From Nissabacter sp. SGAir0207 (lineage in GTDB: Bacteria; Pseudomonadota; Gammaproteobacteria; Enterobacterales; Enterobacteriaceae): a stretch of 64,000 bases of DNA. Shown one piece after another: positions 19,358 to 27,942 of the stretch. Under the pieces are notes generated by a model. That model saw only the letters and a program-made list of their open reading frames with translations. It was not told the origin of the DNA and did no database searches. The DNA lies in NCBI RefSeq assembly GCF_005491205.1, contig NZ_CP028037.1:325927-389926 (forward strand), given 5' to 3'. A program made the position numbers and the translations under genes. Position 1 is the first letter of the stretch, and every line of letters starts with the position of its first letter.

Positions 19358-20715
19358 GGGAGTACTCCTTTATTCCGATCGTTCATCGGCATGGATGAAG
19401 GGGGGACGCAGGCCAGGCATAACAGTTGTCCATGCGCGATATAACTGAGGCTCTCCAACACCACCGCATTGGTGTCGGCGCTAATAATCTGGTTCACCGC
19501 CTGATTGCCGCTGTAGCCCTCATACCACCCTTTGCCCGGTGCCAGCAGCGGGACGGCCTGCGTGCGCAGGGTTTCGCTCCAGGCGTTGCGGAACAGCGCG
19601 TACCAGCCAAAGGCGGAGCGGGTGGAGAGGATGCGCGGCGGCGGCAGGTCGCTGCGCTGTACGGTGGCGTCCTGCACCGGCTGCTGGCCGGGCAGGTTGG
19701 CGATAAAGTCGGGTGCCTGTTCGGCGTAGTCGGTATTTACCGAGGTGTAGTTGCCGGTGGCCTTATAGAGCCGTTGCTGGATGCGCACGATGCGCCAGGC
19801 GAACTCGGCACTACGGCTGTCAAAGCCCATCTCCAGCCCGGTCAGCACATAGGGCAGGGTGATGATGGTGGGCGCCTCCTGATCAACGCCGCGGCGGAAG
19901 CCGTCGCTGGGGATGGCGTAACCATCAATCTGCACCAGCTTGACCCCCTCCGGCGGCTGGGTCACCGCGATGCCAGCGGAGGGGCTGACCATGCGCAGCG
20001 TGCCAGCGGTGTAGAGGCGGAAACCATAGCCGCTGCGGTTGGTGTTGGCCCCCAGATCCCAGTGGGCGACCTGGATGCTGGTGGCGGTGGCGGGCGTGCT
20101 GCTCTCAAACAGGCTGTTGAGGTTCCACTGCGCCAGCACCTCCTGCACCTGTGCGGCGTGGTAGGGGTAGCGCCACATCAGCACGGTGAGTGGTACCAGC
20201 AGCCGCCCCATGTCCACCGCCGGGGTGGTGGGGGCCTCGGTATCGGCCGGGTCGCGCAGCAGCTCCAGCGTCTGGGTCTGGTACCAGTTGCCCGGTACGC
20301 CAGAGGGCAGCAGCGGCAGCAGGCTCAGGGCGGTCAGCGCCTTGGAAATCCGCTGGTCAAACTCCTCCGCTGTGACAATGTCGAGCTGGCGGGCGGCGAT
20401 CAGCGCCATCAGGTAACTGCCGGTGTCCCACAGCGAGGTGTAGGGGCGCTGGTCTTGGGCGTTCGCCAGCCCGGTCAGCTGGGTATTGTTGGCGAAGTAT
20501 TGCCACGCGACGCGCGCCCACACCGCCTCATCAAAGGTCAGGTCGCGCTGCTGGGGCAGCGGCGGGAAATCCTTGCTCAGGGTATAGCCCGCTTTCTCCT
20601 CGACCACCGGCGGCATGTGTTTCTCCACATAGAGCACGATGCCAAAGCCAATCAGGAAACCGAGCAGGATGGTGACATAACTGCGGGCCGGCAACAGGCT
20701 CTCTTTCCATGACAT
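19354..20715 (-). CDS. DUF3131 protein, membrane-anchored (paralogue 1)
   Basis: 453 residues from the ATG at 20715, chosen because GAGGG lies 8 nt upstream; an ATG at 20736 would use up that site. A transmembrane helix (YVTILLGFLIGFGIVLYVE) is followed by a DUF3131 domain (AWQYFANNTQLTGLANAQ, YTSLWDTGSYLMALIAARQ, GTLRMVSPSAGI). It lies directly after the GT2 synthase (1 bp between stop and start), so synthase and DUF3131 protein are probably made in step. The GRLGYEEY motif of the other two is degraded here. Confidence 0.86.
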   Translation of the reverse strand: MSWKESLLPARSYVTILLGFLIGFGIVLYVEKHMPPVVEEKAGYTLSKDFPPLPQQRDLTFDEAVWARVAWQYFANNTQLTGLANAQDQRPYTSLWDTGSYLMALIAARQLDIVTAEEFDQRISKALTALSLLPLLPSGVPGNWYQTQTLELLRDPADTEAPTTPAVDMGRLLVPLTVLMWRYPYHAAQVQEVLAQWNLNSLFESSTPATATSIQVAHWDLGANTNRSGYGFRLYTAGTLRMVSPSAGIAVTQPPEGVKLVQIDGYAIPSDGFRRGVDQEAPTIITLPYVLTGLEMGFDSRSAEFAWRIVRIQQRLYKATGNYTSVNTDYAEQAPDFIANLPGQQPVQDATVQRSDLPPPRILSTRSAFGWYALFRNAWSETLRTQAVPLLAPGKGWYEGYSGNQAVNQIISADTNAVVLESLSYIAHGQLLCLACVPPSSMPMNDRNKGVLP

Positions 20716-20716
20716 A

Positions 20717-22549
20717 TCAGACGCCCTCTTCTTCATCAGACGCAGCCGTGTCCGGCTTCCACATCGCCGCCAGGATCATCGGCATCATGGCGGCGATATT
20801 CACCCCGCCCCAAAAGATATTGATGATGTAACCGGAAGGGTCCTCAATATCGCCATTGGCCACCTTGATGCCGCCCCAGATCAGTCCAAGCAGCGTCAGG
20901 GCGACGATCGCCAACTGGGGCTTGACCAGATAGAGGAACATCCCCTGCTGGCGCTCTTTCGGCGTGACGTGGAACTTGATCTTCTCGCCGCGCAGCACCG
21001 TGTCCAGCGCCCGCAAGTTCATCGAGTAGAGCGCCAGATAGGAGGAGCGCCCATCCCAGGCGGACAGCCCCCAGGTGCCGAACATAAACGCCAGTTCCGA
21101 CACGATGAAGAACGGCAGGAAGTGCAGGTAGAACGGCTGGGAGTAAGCCGACACCGGCGGGATATTGGTGAACAGATAGATCAGCGGCGAGATCAAAAAC
21201 ACCGTGTTCCACAGGCAGGCCAGATAGGACCAGAAGGTGGTGCCATACATCAGGGTCTGCGGCAGGCTCAGGCGAAAGCGCTTGCGGCTGAAAATCGGGT
21301 CATGCAGCAGGATATCCATCGAGCCAGCGGCATACTTGAAGCGCTGGATCATCCAGGTGAGCAGATCCTGCGGCGACAGCATTTTAGACTCGGTGCGCGG
21401 GTGCATCACCGACTTCCAGCGCCGCTCGGTATCGCCATGCAGCACGATGGAGGTGTAGATATCCTCCGAGACGTGGAATTTGTAGGGGGTCAGCTCGGTG
21501 TCCATGATGACATGCGGCCGCATCGCCTGCTCCAGCGCCTCGCGCGCGTCGGCGTCCGGGATGTCGCGGGTGAAGCGTGCCACCTCCTCATCCACCGCCC
21601 AGACATAGCTGCGCAGCGCCGCCTGCATCACCGCCTCACGCCGGTGGATGGAGGCCGCGCCACAGCAGAACGAGGCGTTGGCCCAGTTGCGGCGGCGCAG
21701 GATCACCTCATAAAACATCCGCGCGTCATTGAAGAAGGGATCGCGCCCCAGCGTCACTGGGCCAACCACCGCCTCGGTTACCTTGCCAAGGCCGTAACCC
21801 ACCACACCCAGCCGACGGCGCAGGGCATCCGGCAGCCGCCGCCCCTCCGGCAGGTCATAAAACCATTGCGGCGTCTGCACCCAGGCAACATCCGGGTCGC
21901 GGAAGTAGCCCATGGTGTGGGTCAGCAGGGTCGGGAAGACGCGGGTATCGGCATCGCAGATCACCAGAAAGTCGCCGTCGGTCTGCTCCATGCCATTGCG
22001 CAGGTTACCGGCCTTGTAGCCGATATTGGTCTCGCGGGTGATGTAGTTCACCCCCTCCTGCTCGCACACCGCGCGCATCTCCGGGCGGCGGCCGTCATCC
22101 AGCACATGGATCTTGAAATCAATCGGCGCCGGGTAGGTGACTTTCAGCGCATCCTGAATCGAAATGCGCACCAGCTCCACATCCTCCGAATAGGTGGCGA
22201 TAAACAGATCGACCTTTAGCGGCCGGGTTTCTGTCTGTTCATCCGCCCCCAAGCACTCATTAATATCGGTCGGTGCCGGGCGCTGCGGGACATCCCACTC
22301 TTTCCAGAGATTGATGGTGAAAAATACCGTGCCGATATAGGCCAGTGTTTCTGCCAGCACCAGTGGAATGGCATACCAGAGCGCATCGTAATTGAGCGAT
22401 GACATCCATCTCCAGCGGATATAGTTGGCGCCCAGAATAAGCGCCGCCACCGCAAGGCATTGCCACAGCACCTGGATTATCCAGGGGGTTTTTAGTGGTT
22501 CTGGCGGTTTCCGGTGTTCAAAATTGGAAAAATAGAAAGCCATGGGCAT
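20717..22549 (-). CDS. Membrane glycosyltransferase family 2 (cellulose-synthase-like), no PilZ domain
   Basis: 610 residues. Two N-terminal transmembrane helices (~25-80), a cytosolic GT-A domain, then C-terminal helices (~425-600). Catalytic landmarks: D152 (VLDDGRRPE), D199-x-D201 (ICDADTRVF), D363 (HVSEDIYTS). QRFKY at 402-406 stands where processive synthases have Q-x-x-R-W. KFHVTPK (~533) is the post-catalytic motif seen in cellulose synthases. The protein ends soon after the last helix with an acidic tail, so the c-di-GMP-binding PilZ domain of BcsA is absent. It probably polymerises a beta-linked glycan at the inner membrane from a UDP-sugar. First gene of the eight-gene leftward operon. 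Confidence 0.9.
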   Translation of the reverse strand: MPMAFYFSNFEHRKPPEPLKTPWIIQVLWQCLAVAALILGANYIRWRWMSSLNYDALWYAIPLVLAETLAYIGTVFFTINLWKEWDVPQRPAPTDINECLGADEQTETRPLKVDLFIATYSEDVELVRISIQDALKVTYPAPIDFKIHVLDDGRRPEMRAVCEQEGVNYITRETNIGYKAGNLRNGMEQTDGDFLVICDADTRVFPTLLTHTMGYFRDPDVAWVQTPQWFYDLPEGRRLPDALRRRLGVVGYGLGKVTEAVVGPVTLGRDPFFNDARMFYEVILRRRNWANASFCCGAASIHRREAVMQAALRSYVWAVDEEVARFTRDIPDADAREALEQAMRPHVIMDTELTPYKFHVSEDIYTSIVLHGDTERRWKSVMHPRTESKMLSPQDLLTWMIQRFKYAAGSMDILLHDPIFSRKRFRLSLPQTLMYGTTFWSYLACLWNTVFLISPLIYLFTNIPPVSAYSQPFYLHFLPFFIVSELAFMFGTWGLSAWDGRSSYLALYSMNLRALDTVLRGEKIKFHVTPKERQQGMFLYLVKPQLAIVALTLLGLIWGGIKVANGDIEDPSGYIINIFWGGVNIAAMMPMILAAMWKPDTAASDEEEGV

Positions 22550-22895
22550 TCCTGTTCATCGTTTCACAAGAATAAATGCGCAAAGGCGCTACGTTTCCTG
22601 GTGTCAAAAACAGAAATGCTACTGAATTATAAAGTATTATTGATTGGCCTCGCGCTCTTTACCGATAAGCGGCAATGGCGCAATGTCATTTGAGTCTAGT
22701 GCAGCTAAAAAAGGTTTCAAGGCTATTTTTTATCGAAACAACCGCGACATAGCGCAAATTTCACCTACTATTCTGTGAGAGGACTCACGTAATTTGGCGC
22801 GAAGCAGTTTCCCACCGATTAGCCGGGGGAACTCGTCTACACTCTAGAAATCAGTAATCTCCCTAACCTAAATCTGCGGAGTGCGCGGGGCGAGT
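22550..22895. promoter_or_regulatory. Divergent promoter region between the GT2 operon and the acyltransferase gene
   Basis: About 345 bp without a gene, more AT-rich near 22600-22760. It separates the leftward synthase operon from the rightward OpgC-like gene, so both promoters must lie here. I could not assign -35/-10 pairs or an operator with confidence. Confidence 0.5.
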
Positions 22896-24107
22896 ATGGC
22901 AGCACAAGATACAGTCATTTCAGGCGTTTCCGAACGGGTCTCCTGGCGCTATGCGGTGCCGGGCCGCCGCGATTTGCGGGTGGATATGCTACGCGGCATT
23001 GCGTTGGTGATGATGGTGGTCGCCCATACCGAGGTGATGTCGGTTTTCAATATATTTACCTGGGAGCGGCTGGGATTAACCACCGGTGCGGAAGGCTTTG
23101 TCATTATGTCCGGCTTTATGCTGGGGATGTTGAACCGTATACGCTTGCAGAAAGAGTACCTGCTGACTATTTCCTATAACCTGGTGCGGCGCGCGTGGAA
23201 AATATACCAGGTGAATCTGGTGATTATTCTTTCGGTGCTGCTGCTGGCGCAGGTGCCCTTTATTAATACCTTTGAAATTACCCATTTTACTGACCGCTAC
23301 GCCGGTATCTCCTACTCGCTAATTCCAGTAACGCCACAAATTCGCGAGACGTGGTTCAATATTATTCTCTACCTACAAATAGGGCCGCACCAGACCCAAA
23401 TCCTCGGCCTCTATATCTTTTTGCTGCTCGCCAGCCCCCTGATGCTCTGGATGCTGTCACGCGGGCGGGTCGCCTGGTTATTGCTGATTTCACTGGCGCT
23501 GTATGTATTTTACCAGTTCAACCATGTGCGCCTGACGGTGTCACAATTTGAGTTCGCCTTCCCGCTGCTGGCATGGCAGCTGATCTATGTGCTCGGCATG
23601 TGCTGCGGCTGGTACAAGGATGAGCTGACCTCGCTGGCGCGCACCGGCATGGGCCACTTTGTGATCGTGGTGATGGTGATCTTCGCGCTGGGGATGATGT
23701 TCATTGCCCAGAACCACACTAACCCCTTCATGCCGCCAGCGCTGATGATGCATGTCATCCCGCCGGCGGACTTCAACTGGTTCTACCGCACGCTGGCGGC
23801 GAAAAACGCACTGGGGCCGATGCGGGTGCTGGATGACTTCTGTCTGATCATTACGGTTTATCTGGTGCTGACCTACCTGTGGCGGCCCATTGAACGGGCG
23901 GTTGGCTGGTTCCTGATCCCCCTGGGGCAGCACTCGCTCTACACCTTCATCATCCACGTCTACTTCGTGCTGATGGCCAGCCAGCTGGTGCACTTTGACC
24001 TGTGGCAGCAGGCATGGATACGCAACACCGTGGTACATGCCGCCATCCTGATGGCGCTATGGCTGATGGCGAAGTATGAGGTGGGCGGCAAATTTATTCC
24101 AAATTGA
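22896..24107 (+). CDS. OpgC-type membrane acyltransferase
   Basis: 403 residues from the ATG at 22896; a GTG at 22881 would add five residues but has no spaced ribosome site. About ten transmembrane helices. The family signature DLRVDMLRGIALVMMVVAH and GAEGFVIMSGFMLGML near the N terminus matches the OpgC family, which succinylates or otherwise acylates periplasmic glucans. No second soluble domain. Facing the glycan synthase across a shared promoter region, it probably adds acyl groups that the esterase at the far end of the operon can remove (inference). Confidence 0.85.
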   Translation: MAAQDTVISGVSERVSWRYAVPGRRDLRVDMLRGIALVMMVVAHTEVMSVFNIFTWERLGLTTGAEGFVIMSGFMLGMLNRIRLQKEYLLTISYNLVRRAWKIYQVNLVIILSVLLLAQVPFINTFEITHFTDRYAGISYSLIPVTPQIRETWFNIILYLQIGPHQTQILGLYIFLLLASPLMLWMLSRGRVAWLLLISLALYVFYQFNHVRLTVSQFEFAFPLLAWQLIYVLGMCCGWYKDELTSLARTGMGHFVIVVMVIFALGMMFIAQNHTNPFMPPALMMHVIPPADFNWFYRTLAAKNALGPMRVLDDFCLIITVYLVLTYLWRPIERAVGWFLIPLGQHSLYTFIIHVYFVLMASQLVHFDLWQQAWIRNTVVHAAILMALWLMAKYEVGGKFIPN

Positions 24108-24135
24108 GTGGATGTGGCAGCGTGACAGAGGTGAT

Positions 24136-25194
24136 ATGGGGGCTTTGAGCAAACGGGTTCGGGGGAGGGGCAGCCGGTGGCTGGGCGGCTTGTGCTGTCT
24201 GGCGGTGGCGGCTGCCTGCGGGGCGGCGGAGACGGCCAGCACGCCGGTGGTCAAAAAGAGCCAGGGGCGCAACCCCTTTTCTGGCCATGCCGCCGCCGTC
24301 AAGCCGCCGCCCGATCCCACCAAAAAAACCGTGCCCGGCAGCGTGCCGGACAACGTCGGCTCCGCCGCGCAGAAGCCCACCGTCAACAGCGGCGGCAGCA
24401 CGGAGAAAGTGCGCGTTTTCACCAGCCGCTGGGGCCGCCTGTTCTATGGCGATGATGCCAAGTTCTCTGGCGCGCTCTCTTTCAACAGCGGGCTGAAGGA
24501 TCAGTGGGTCAGCATCCCCACCGGGCAGGATTCGGCGTCCCAGAAGAATGAGATCAACCAGCGGCTGCTGCTGAGCCTGCAATACTCGCCCTTCAGCTAC
24601 TGGTTTGCCAACGTCACCTTCCGTATGCCGCTGCGCGACATCAACAAATACAGCGCCGATTTCCGCTACAGCTTTGGCTATGACGACTGGCACCCCAACA
24701 CCTTCAGTCTGGTATACGGCAACTATGGCGATAACCGCTTCTTCCCGACCTCCAACAACCGGCGCACTTACCCGGAGCAAGGCTCCTGGACGGGCGCGTA
24801 TAAGTTCAGCCTGCCCAAGGAGCTGGAGAAGTACCTGCTGTTGCAAAAGGGCGATGCGCTGACCTGCCAGGTGGGCTATACCTGGGTGCCGCGCTACTAC
24901 TCGCTGGCGGACAACGATCGCAAAATCAACAAAAGTATCCTGCTGGGCGGCTGTGGTTACAGCTTTGTGCAGCACTGGTTCTTCCGGTTCAGCGCATTCT
25001 ACTATCCTGATAGCCGGCAGCAGCAGCCGTGGGACTCCGACTACACCTACAGCTTTGGGTATTCGGGCTACACCCCCGGCTCGTTCTCCATCCAGTACAC
25101 CAACTACAGCGGGACGCGCTACCCGTGGCGCAGCAACGCCAACGCCCTGTTCCGCGAAGGCACCATCAGCCTGATCTATTACATCCCGTTTTGA
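24136..25194 (+). CDS. Outer-membrane beta-barrel protein of the glycan locus
   Basis: 352 residues from the ATG at 24136 (AGAGG 4 nt upstream; ATG at 24112 is an alternative). A signal peptide (WLGGLCCLAVAAACGAAE) and a low-complexity Lys/Pro linker (~40-90) precede a domain with alternating aromatic beta strands such as FSYWFANVTFRMPL, FSLVYGNYGDNRFF, WFFRFSAFYYPD and FSIQYTNYSGTRYPW. It ends in IYYIPF, a terminal Phe typical of BAM-assembled barrels. The family is not identified with certainty. Its place suggests an outer-membrane channel or anchor for the glycan (inference). Confidence 0.75.
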   Translation: MGALSKRVRGRGSRWLGGLCCLAVAAACGAAETASTPVVKKSQGRNPFSGHAAAVKPPPDPTKKTVPGSVPDNVGSAAQKPTVNSGGSTEKVRVFTSRWGRLFYGDDAKFSGALSFNSGLKDQWVSIPTGQDSASQKNEINQRLLLSLQYSPFSYWFANVTFRMPLRDINKYSADFRYSFGYDDWHPNTFSLVYGNYGDNRFFPTSNNRRTYPEQGSWTGAYKFSLPKELEKYLLLQKGDALTCQVGYTWVPRYYSLADNDRKINKSILLGGCGYSFVQHWFFRFSAFYYPDSRQQQPWDSDYTYSFGYSGYTPGSFSIQYTNYSGTRYPWRSNANALFREGTISLIYYIPF

Positions 25195-25204
25195 GGAGCG
25201 TGCT

Positions 25205-26497
25205 ATGCAAGTGATGAGCGCCGAGCGCGAGCCAACCACCATTCTGGTGGTGGATGACTCCTCCAGTTACCGGTTTTTGCTCTCCAGTTTGTTGAAGAAG
25301 TGGGGATACCGGGTGTTTGAGGCCGACCAAGGGGAGAAGGCGCTGGAAGTGTTGCAGCAGCAGCCGATCCATATGGTCATCAGCGACTGGGAGATGCCGG
25401 TGATGGATGGTCTGGCGCTCTGCCGGGCGATCCGCCACCGCAACGCCACCCCCTACGTCTACCTGATTTTGGTCACGGCGCGCCACTCGGTGGAGGATTT
25501 GACCGCTGGCATTGAGGCGGGGGCCGATGACTTCCTCAGCAAGCCGGTCAACGCCAGCGAGTTGCAGGCGCGGCTCTATGCTGGCCAGCGCATCCTGAAG
25601 CTGGAGGCCAACCTCGCGCTGCGCAACGCCAAGCTGGTGCAGGCCTGGCAGCAGATGGAGGCGGACTTGCAGGCGGCGGCACGGCTCCAGCACTCGCTGT
25701 TACCGGCGCGCAACGTCAGCTTGCAAGGGTTCAGCATCGACTGGCTTTTCATTCCCTCCGCCTATGTCTCCGGGGACATGTTCCAGTTCTTCGCCCTGCC
25801 AGACCACCACATTGGCTTCTACTGCATCGACGTCGCCGGGCATGGCGTCACGGCGGCGATGCACTCGCTGGCGGTGGGCCGCCAGTTTATGCATGGCCGC
25901 ACGGTGGAGAACTTTTTGGCGCGCACCGACGACGCCGGGCGGGCCGTGATCACCCCGCCGCATGAGGTGGTCAGCCTGCTCAACCAGCGCTTCTGTTACG
26001 AAAATGATGACGTGCAGAGCTACTTCACCATGATCTACGGCGTGATCAATACGCTGGATGGCCGCGGGCGGCTCTGTCAGGCGGGCCACCCGACCCCGTT
26101 CATCGTCCATGCGGATGGGGCCACCACCTCCATCGGCGAGGGGGGCGGGCCGGTGGGGCTGTTTGACACCCTGAGCTGGGAGGATTGCGCCTTTACCCTC
26201 CAGCCGGGCGAGTGCCTCTGCCTCTACAGCGATGGCATCAGCGAGTGCGAAAACGAGGAGAGCGAGCAGTTTGGCGAGGCGCGCTTGCGCGCACTGCTGG
26301 GCGACAACCACGCCCTGCCGCGCGCCGAGCGCTTCCTCCAGCTGGAGCTGGCGCTGCTGGAGTGGCGCAATGTGCAACTGGATGCGGTAGACCCGCAGAA
26401 CGGCGTCAAATATGGCAACAGCAACCTGAATGATGATGTCTCGCTGCTGGTGATAGAGCGGACATCCTCCTTTGTGCAGCAAGAGGAAAAACCATGA
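25205..26497 (+). CDS. Response regulator with PP2C/SpoIIE (RsbU-type) phosphatase output
   Basis: 430 residues. Receiver domain ~12-130 with phospho-acceptor D61 (VISDWEMPVMDG) and the conserved Lys in LSKPV, a helical linker (~135-175, QAWQQMEADLQAAARLQ), then a PP2C-SIG domain (~185-425). The metal-ligand motifs are present: SGDMFQF, IDVAGHGVTAAM, GHPTPF and LYSDGISE. Such proteins dephosphorylate a STAS antagonist when their receiver is phosphorylated. The STAS gene starts inside the end of this one (4-bp overlap). The phosphoryl source is probably the hybrid kinase encoded at 13208-15934, whose HPt has no dedicated partner nearby (inference). Confidence 0.94.
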   Translation: MQVMSAEREPTTILVVDDSSSYRFLLSSLLKKWGYRVFEADQGEKALEVLQQQPIHMVISDWEMPVMDGLALCRAIRHRNATPYVYLILVTARHSVEDLTAGIEAGADDFLSKPVNASELQARLYAGQRILKLEANLALRNAKLVQAWQQMEADLQAAARLQHSLLPARNVSLQGFSIDWLFIPSAYVSGDMFQFFALPDHHIGFYCIDVAGHGVTAAMHSLAVGRQFMHGRTVENFLARTDDAGRAVITPPHEVVSLLNQRFCYENDDVQSYFTMIYGVINTLDGRGRLCQAGHPTPFIVHADGATTSIGEGGGPVGLFDTLSWEDCAFTLQPGECLCLYSDGISECENEESEQFGEARLRALLGDNHALPRAERFLQLELALLEWRNVQLDAVDPQNGVKYGNSNLNDDVSLLVIERTSSFVQQEEKP

Positions 26498-26835
26498 TTG
26501 TCGAAACAGCGAAACATGAACATGTCACCCTGGTGATGCCGGTGGTGCGGCGGCTGGATGCGTCAGTATCAAACAAATTCAAGGAGACGGTGCAGGAGAT
26601 GATCCGCGGCGGTGACACGGAGCTGCTGATTGACTTTAGCCGCGTCGACTTCATCGACAGTAGCAGCCTCGGCGCGCTGGTGTCGATTTTGAAGTCGCTC
26701 AACGGCAAGGGCACGCTGGCGCTGTGCGCCATGAACGCCAACCTGCTCAACCTGTTCAAACTGACGCGCATGGACCGGATCTTCATGACGTTCCCCACTC
26801 AGGAAGAGGCGTTGAACAAACTGCTCAACCGATAG
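26494..26835 (+). CDS. STAS-domain anti-sigma factor antagonist (RsbV/SpoIIAA-like)
   Basis: 113 residues, a single STAS domain. The phosphorylation loop reads VDFIDSSSLGAL; by comparison with the family DSSG-LG motif, S57 is the likely phospho-site, with Ser replacing the usual Gly after it. Start overlaps the phosphatase gene by 4 bp. It should cycle between phosphorylation by the HATPase protein encoded next and dephosphorylation by the upstream PP2C domain. Confidence 0.94.
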   Translation: MIVETAKHEHVTLVMPVVRRLDASVSNKFKETVQEMIRGGDTELLIDFSRVDFIDSSSLGALVSILKSLNGKGTLALCAMNANLLNLFKLTRMDRIFMTFPTQEEALNKLLNR

Positions 26836-26845
26836 GTATGCGGCC

Positions 26846-27292
26846 ATGTATGAGAGCTTGCCCCAGGACGTGGAGCTGACGCTGCCCGCTGTCACCGACA
26901 GCCTGGCGATTGCCAGCCGGGCCCTGGACGATTTTGCCCGCCCCCTGACGCTGGGGGACGAGGGGTTGTTCCCGCTCGATCTGGCGCTGAGTGAGGCGAT
27001 GACCAACGTGATCAAGCACGGTTACCACTACGATGCCTCGCGCACGCTGCGCCTCTCGCTGCGCTACCGCGAGGAGGAGAGGGTACTGGAGATTGGGCTG
27101 GTGGACAGCGGCACCCCCATCCCGGCGGCGCTGCTGCAACAGGAGAAGCATTTGGCGATTGACCCGGATGATATGGAGAGCTGGCCGGAGAATGGCATGG
27201 GCATCATGTTTATTCAGGCCAGCGTTGATGAGGTGCGCTACCAGAGTGACCACGGCGAAAATACCCTGACGCTCTGCAAGCGGCTGGCGTAG
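26846..27292 (+). CDS. HATPase-type anti-sigma/serine kinase (RsbW-like)
   Basis: 148 residues with the GHKL ATP-binding motifs: N54 in LSEAMTNVIKHGY (N box), VDSGTPIP (G1) and ENGMGIMFI (G2). This is the kinase arm of a partner switch; it should phosphorylate the neighbouring STAS protein and bind an output partner. No sigma factor gene is visible in the window, so the output may be a global sigma factor or a non-sigma target such as the glycan machinery (inference). Confidence 0.92.
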   Translation: MYESLPQDVELTLPAVTDSLAIASRALDDFARPLTLGDEGLFPLDLALSEAMTNVIKHGYHYDASRTLRLSLRYREEERVLEIGLVDSGTPIPAALLQQEKHLAIDPDDMESWPENGMGIMFIQASVDEVRYQSDHGENTLTLCKRLA

Positions 27293-27942
27293 GTGTGGCA
27301 CAGTATCCTGGGATTCCAGCATCCTGGCATCCTGGGATGGTAACGCGCCTGACGCCCGCCGACTGGCATTGTTCCTAAAGCCCGGTGGCCCGCGTATTTT
27401 ATTACCCGGCCAGAACGGGGCATGGTAGACTTTGCTCAATTAATGACCTGACCGCAGTGGCGGCCGCGAAAATAACCGCTGAGCATTTGTTCGTCATTTC
27501 CGGTGATAAATCCCCTCCATCTAGTTAAAAATTCTTACGATGAGCAATAATTTGAATAAAATAATTTTTATTTAATTTATTGCCCTATTTTGTTTCATAT
27601 TTCGTGCATAAATCCCCAGTGCGTCAATACTTAAAAAATCCTAACTATCAGTGGGGAGTAGGGCACGTCTGCCTTACAAATCTCCCAGGGTTCATTTCCA
27701 GTGCCTGAGACCCGGTGGCGAGCGGTGATGCGTTTTGCTGCCAAGGGGCCTCTCTGCTTTCTTCTTTTTTGCTGGCTGCTTTTGTCCAGCACTCACCACA
27801 CAGCATTACCGTTGTGATTCATGCCGTTTAAACCTGCGTGATCGGGTTCGGCTGTCCCAAAGGGCTGTCAACTGCCCGGTGGTCTGGTAGTCACAGGCTG
27901 GCCGGTACAGGGCGGCTGTTAATGACGAGAAGGAAGTGAGTG
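27293..27942. promoter_or_regulatory. 650-bp gene-free leader before the fusion gene
   Basis: No convincing gene. The first 50 bp hold a repeat of ATCCTGG. The middle (27520-27620) is very AT-rich and could be the promoter. The last 70 bp contain GTGGTCTGGTAG (27879-27890) and GGCGGCTG (27911-27918), reminiscent of JUMPstart/ops leaders of polysaccharide operons but with imperfect ops and wider spacing. The leader ends at AAGGAAG before the ATG at 27943. Confidence 0.5.
27305..27338. repeat. ATCCTGG short repeats
   Basis: ATCCTGGGAT occurs at 27305-27314 and 27329-27338, with a third ATCCTGG at 27321-27327. It lies just after the partner-switch operon. No T-tract, so not an obvious terminator; function unknown. 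Confidence 0.5.

Noticed and set aside
24094..25242. 382-codon frame opposite the outer-membrane barrel gene
   Set aside because: Antisense shadow. The rightward frame has a signal peptide, amphipathic strands and a terminal Phe.
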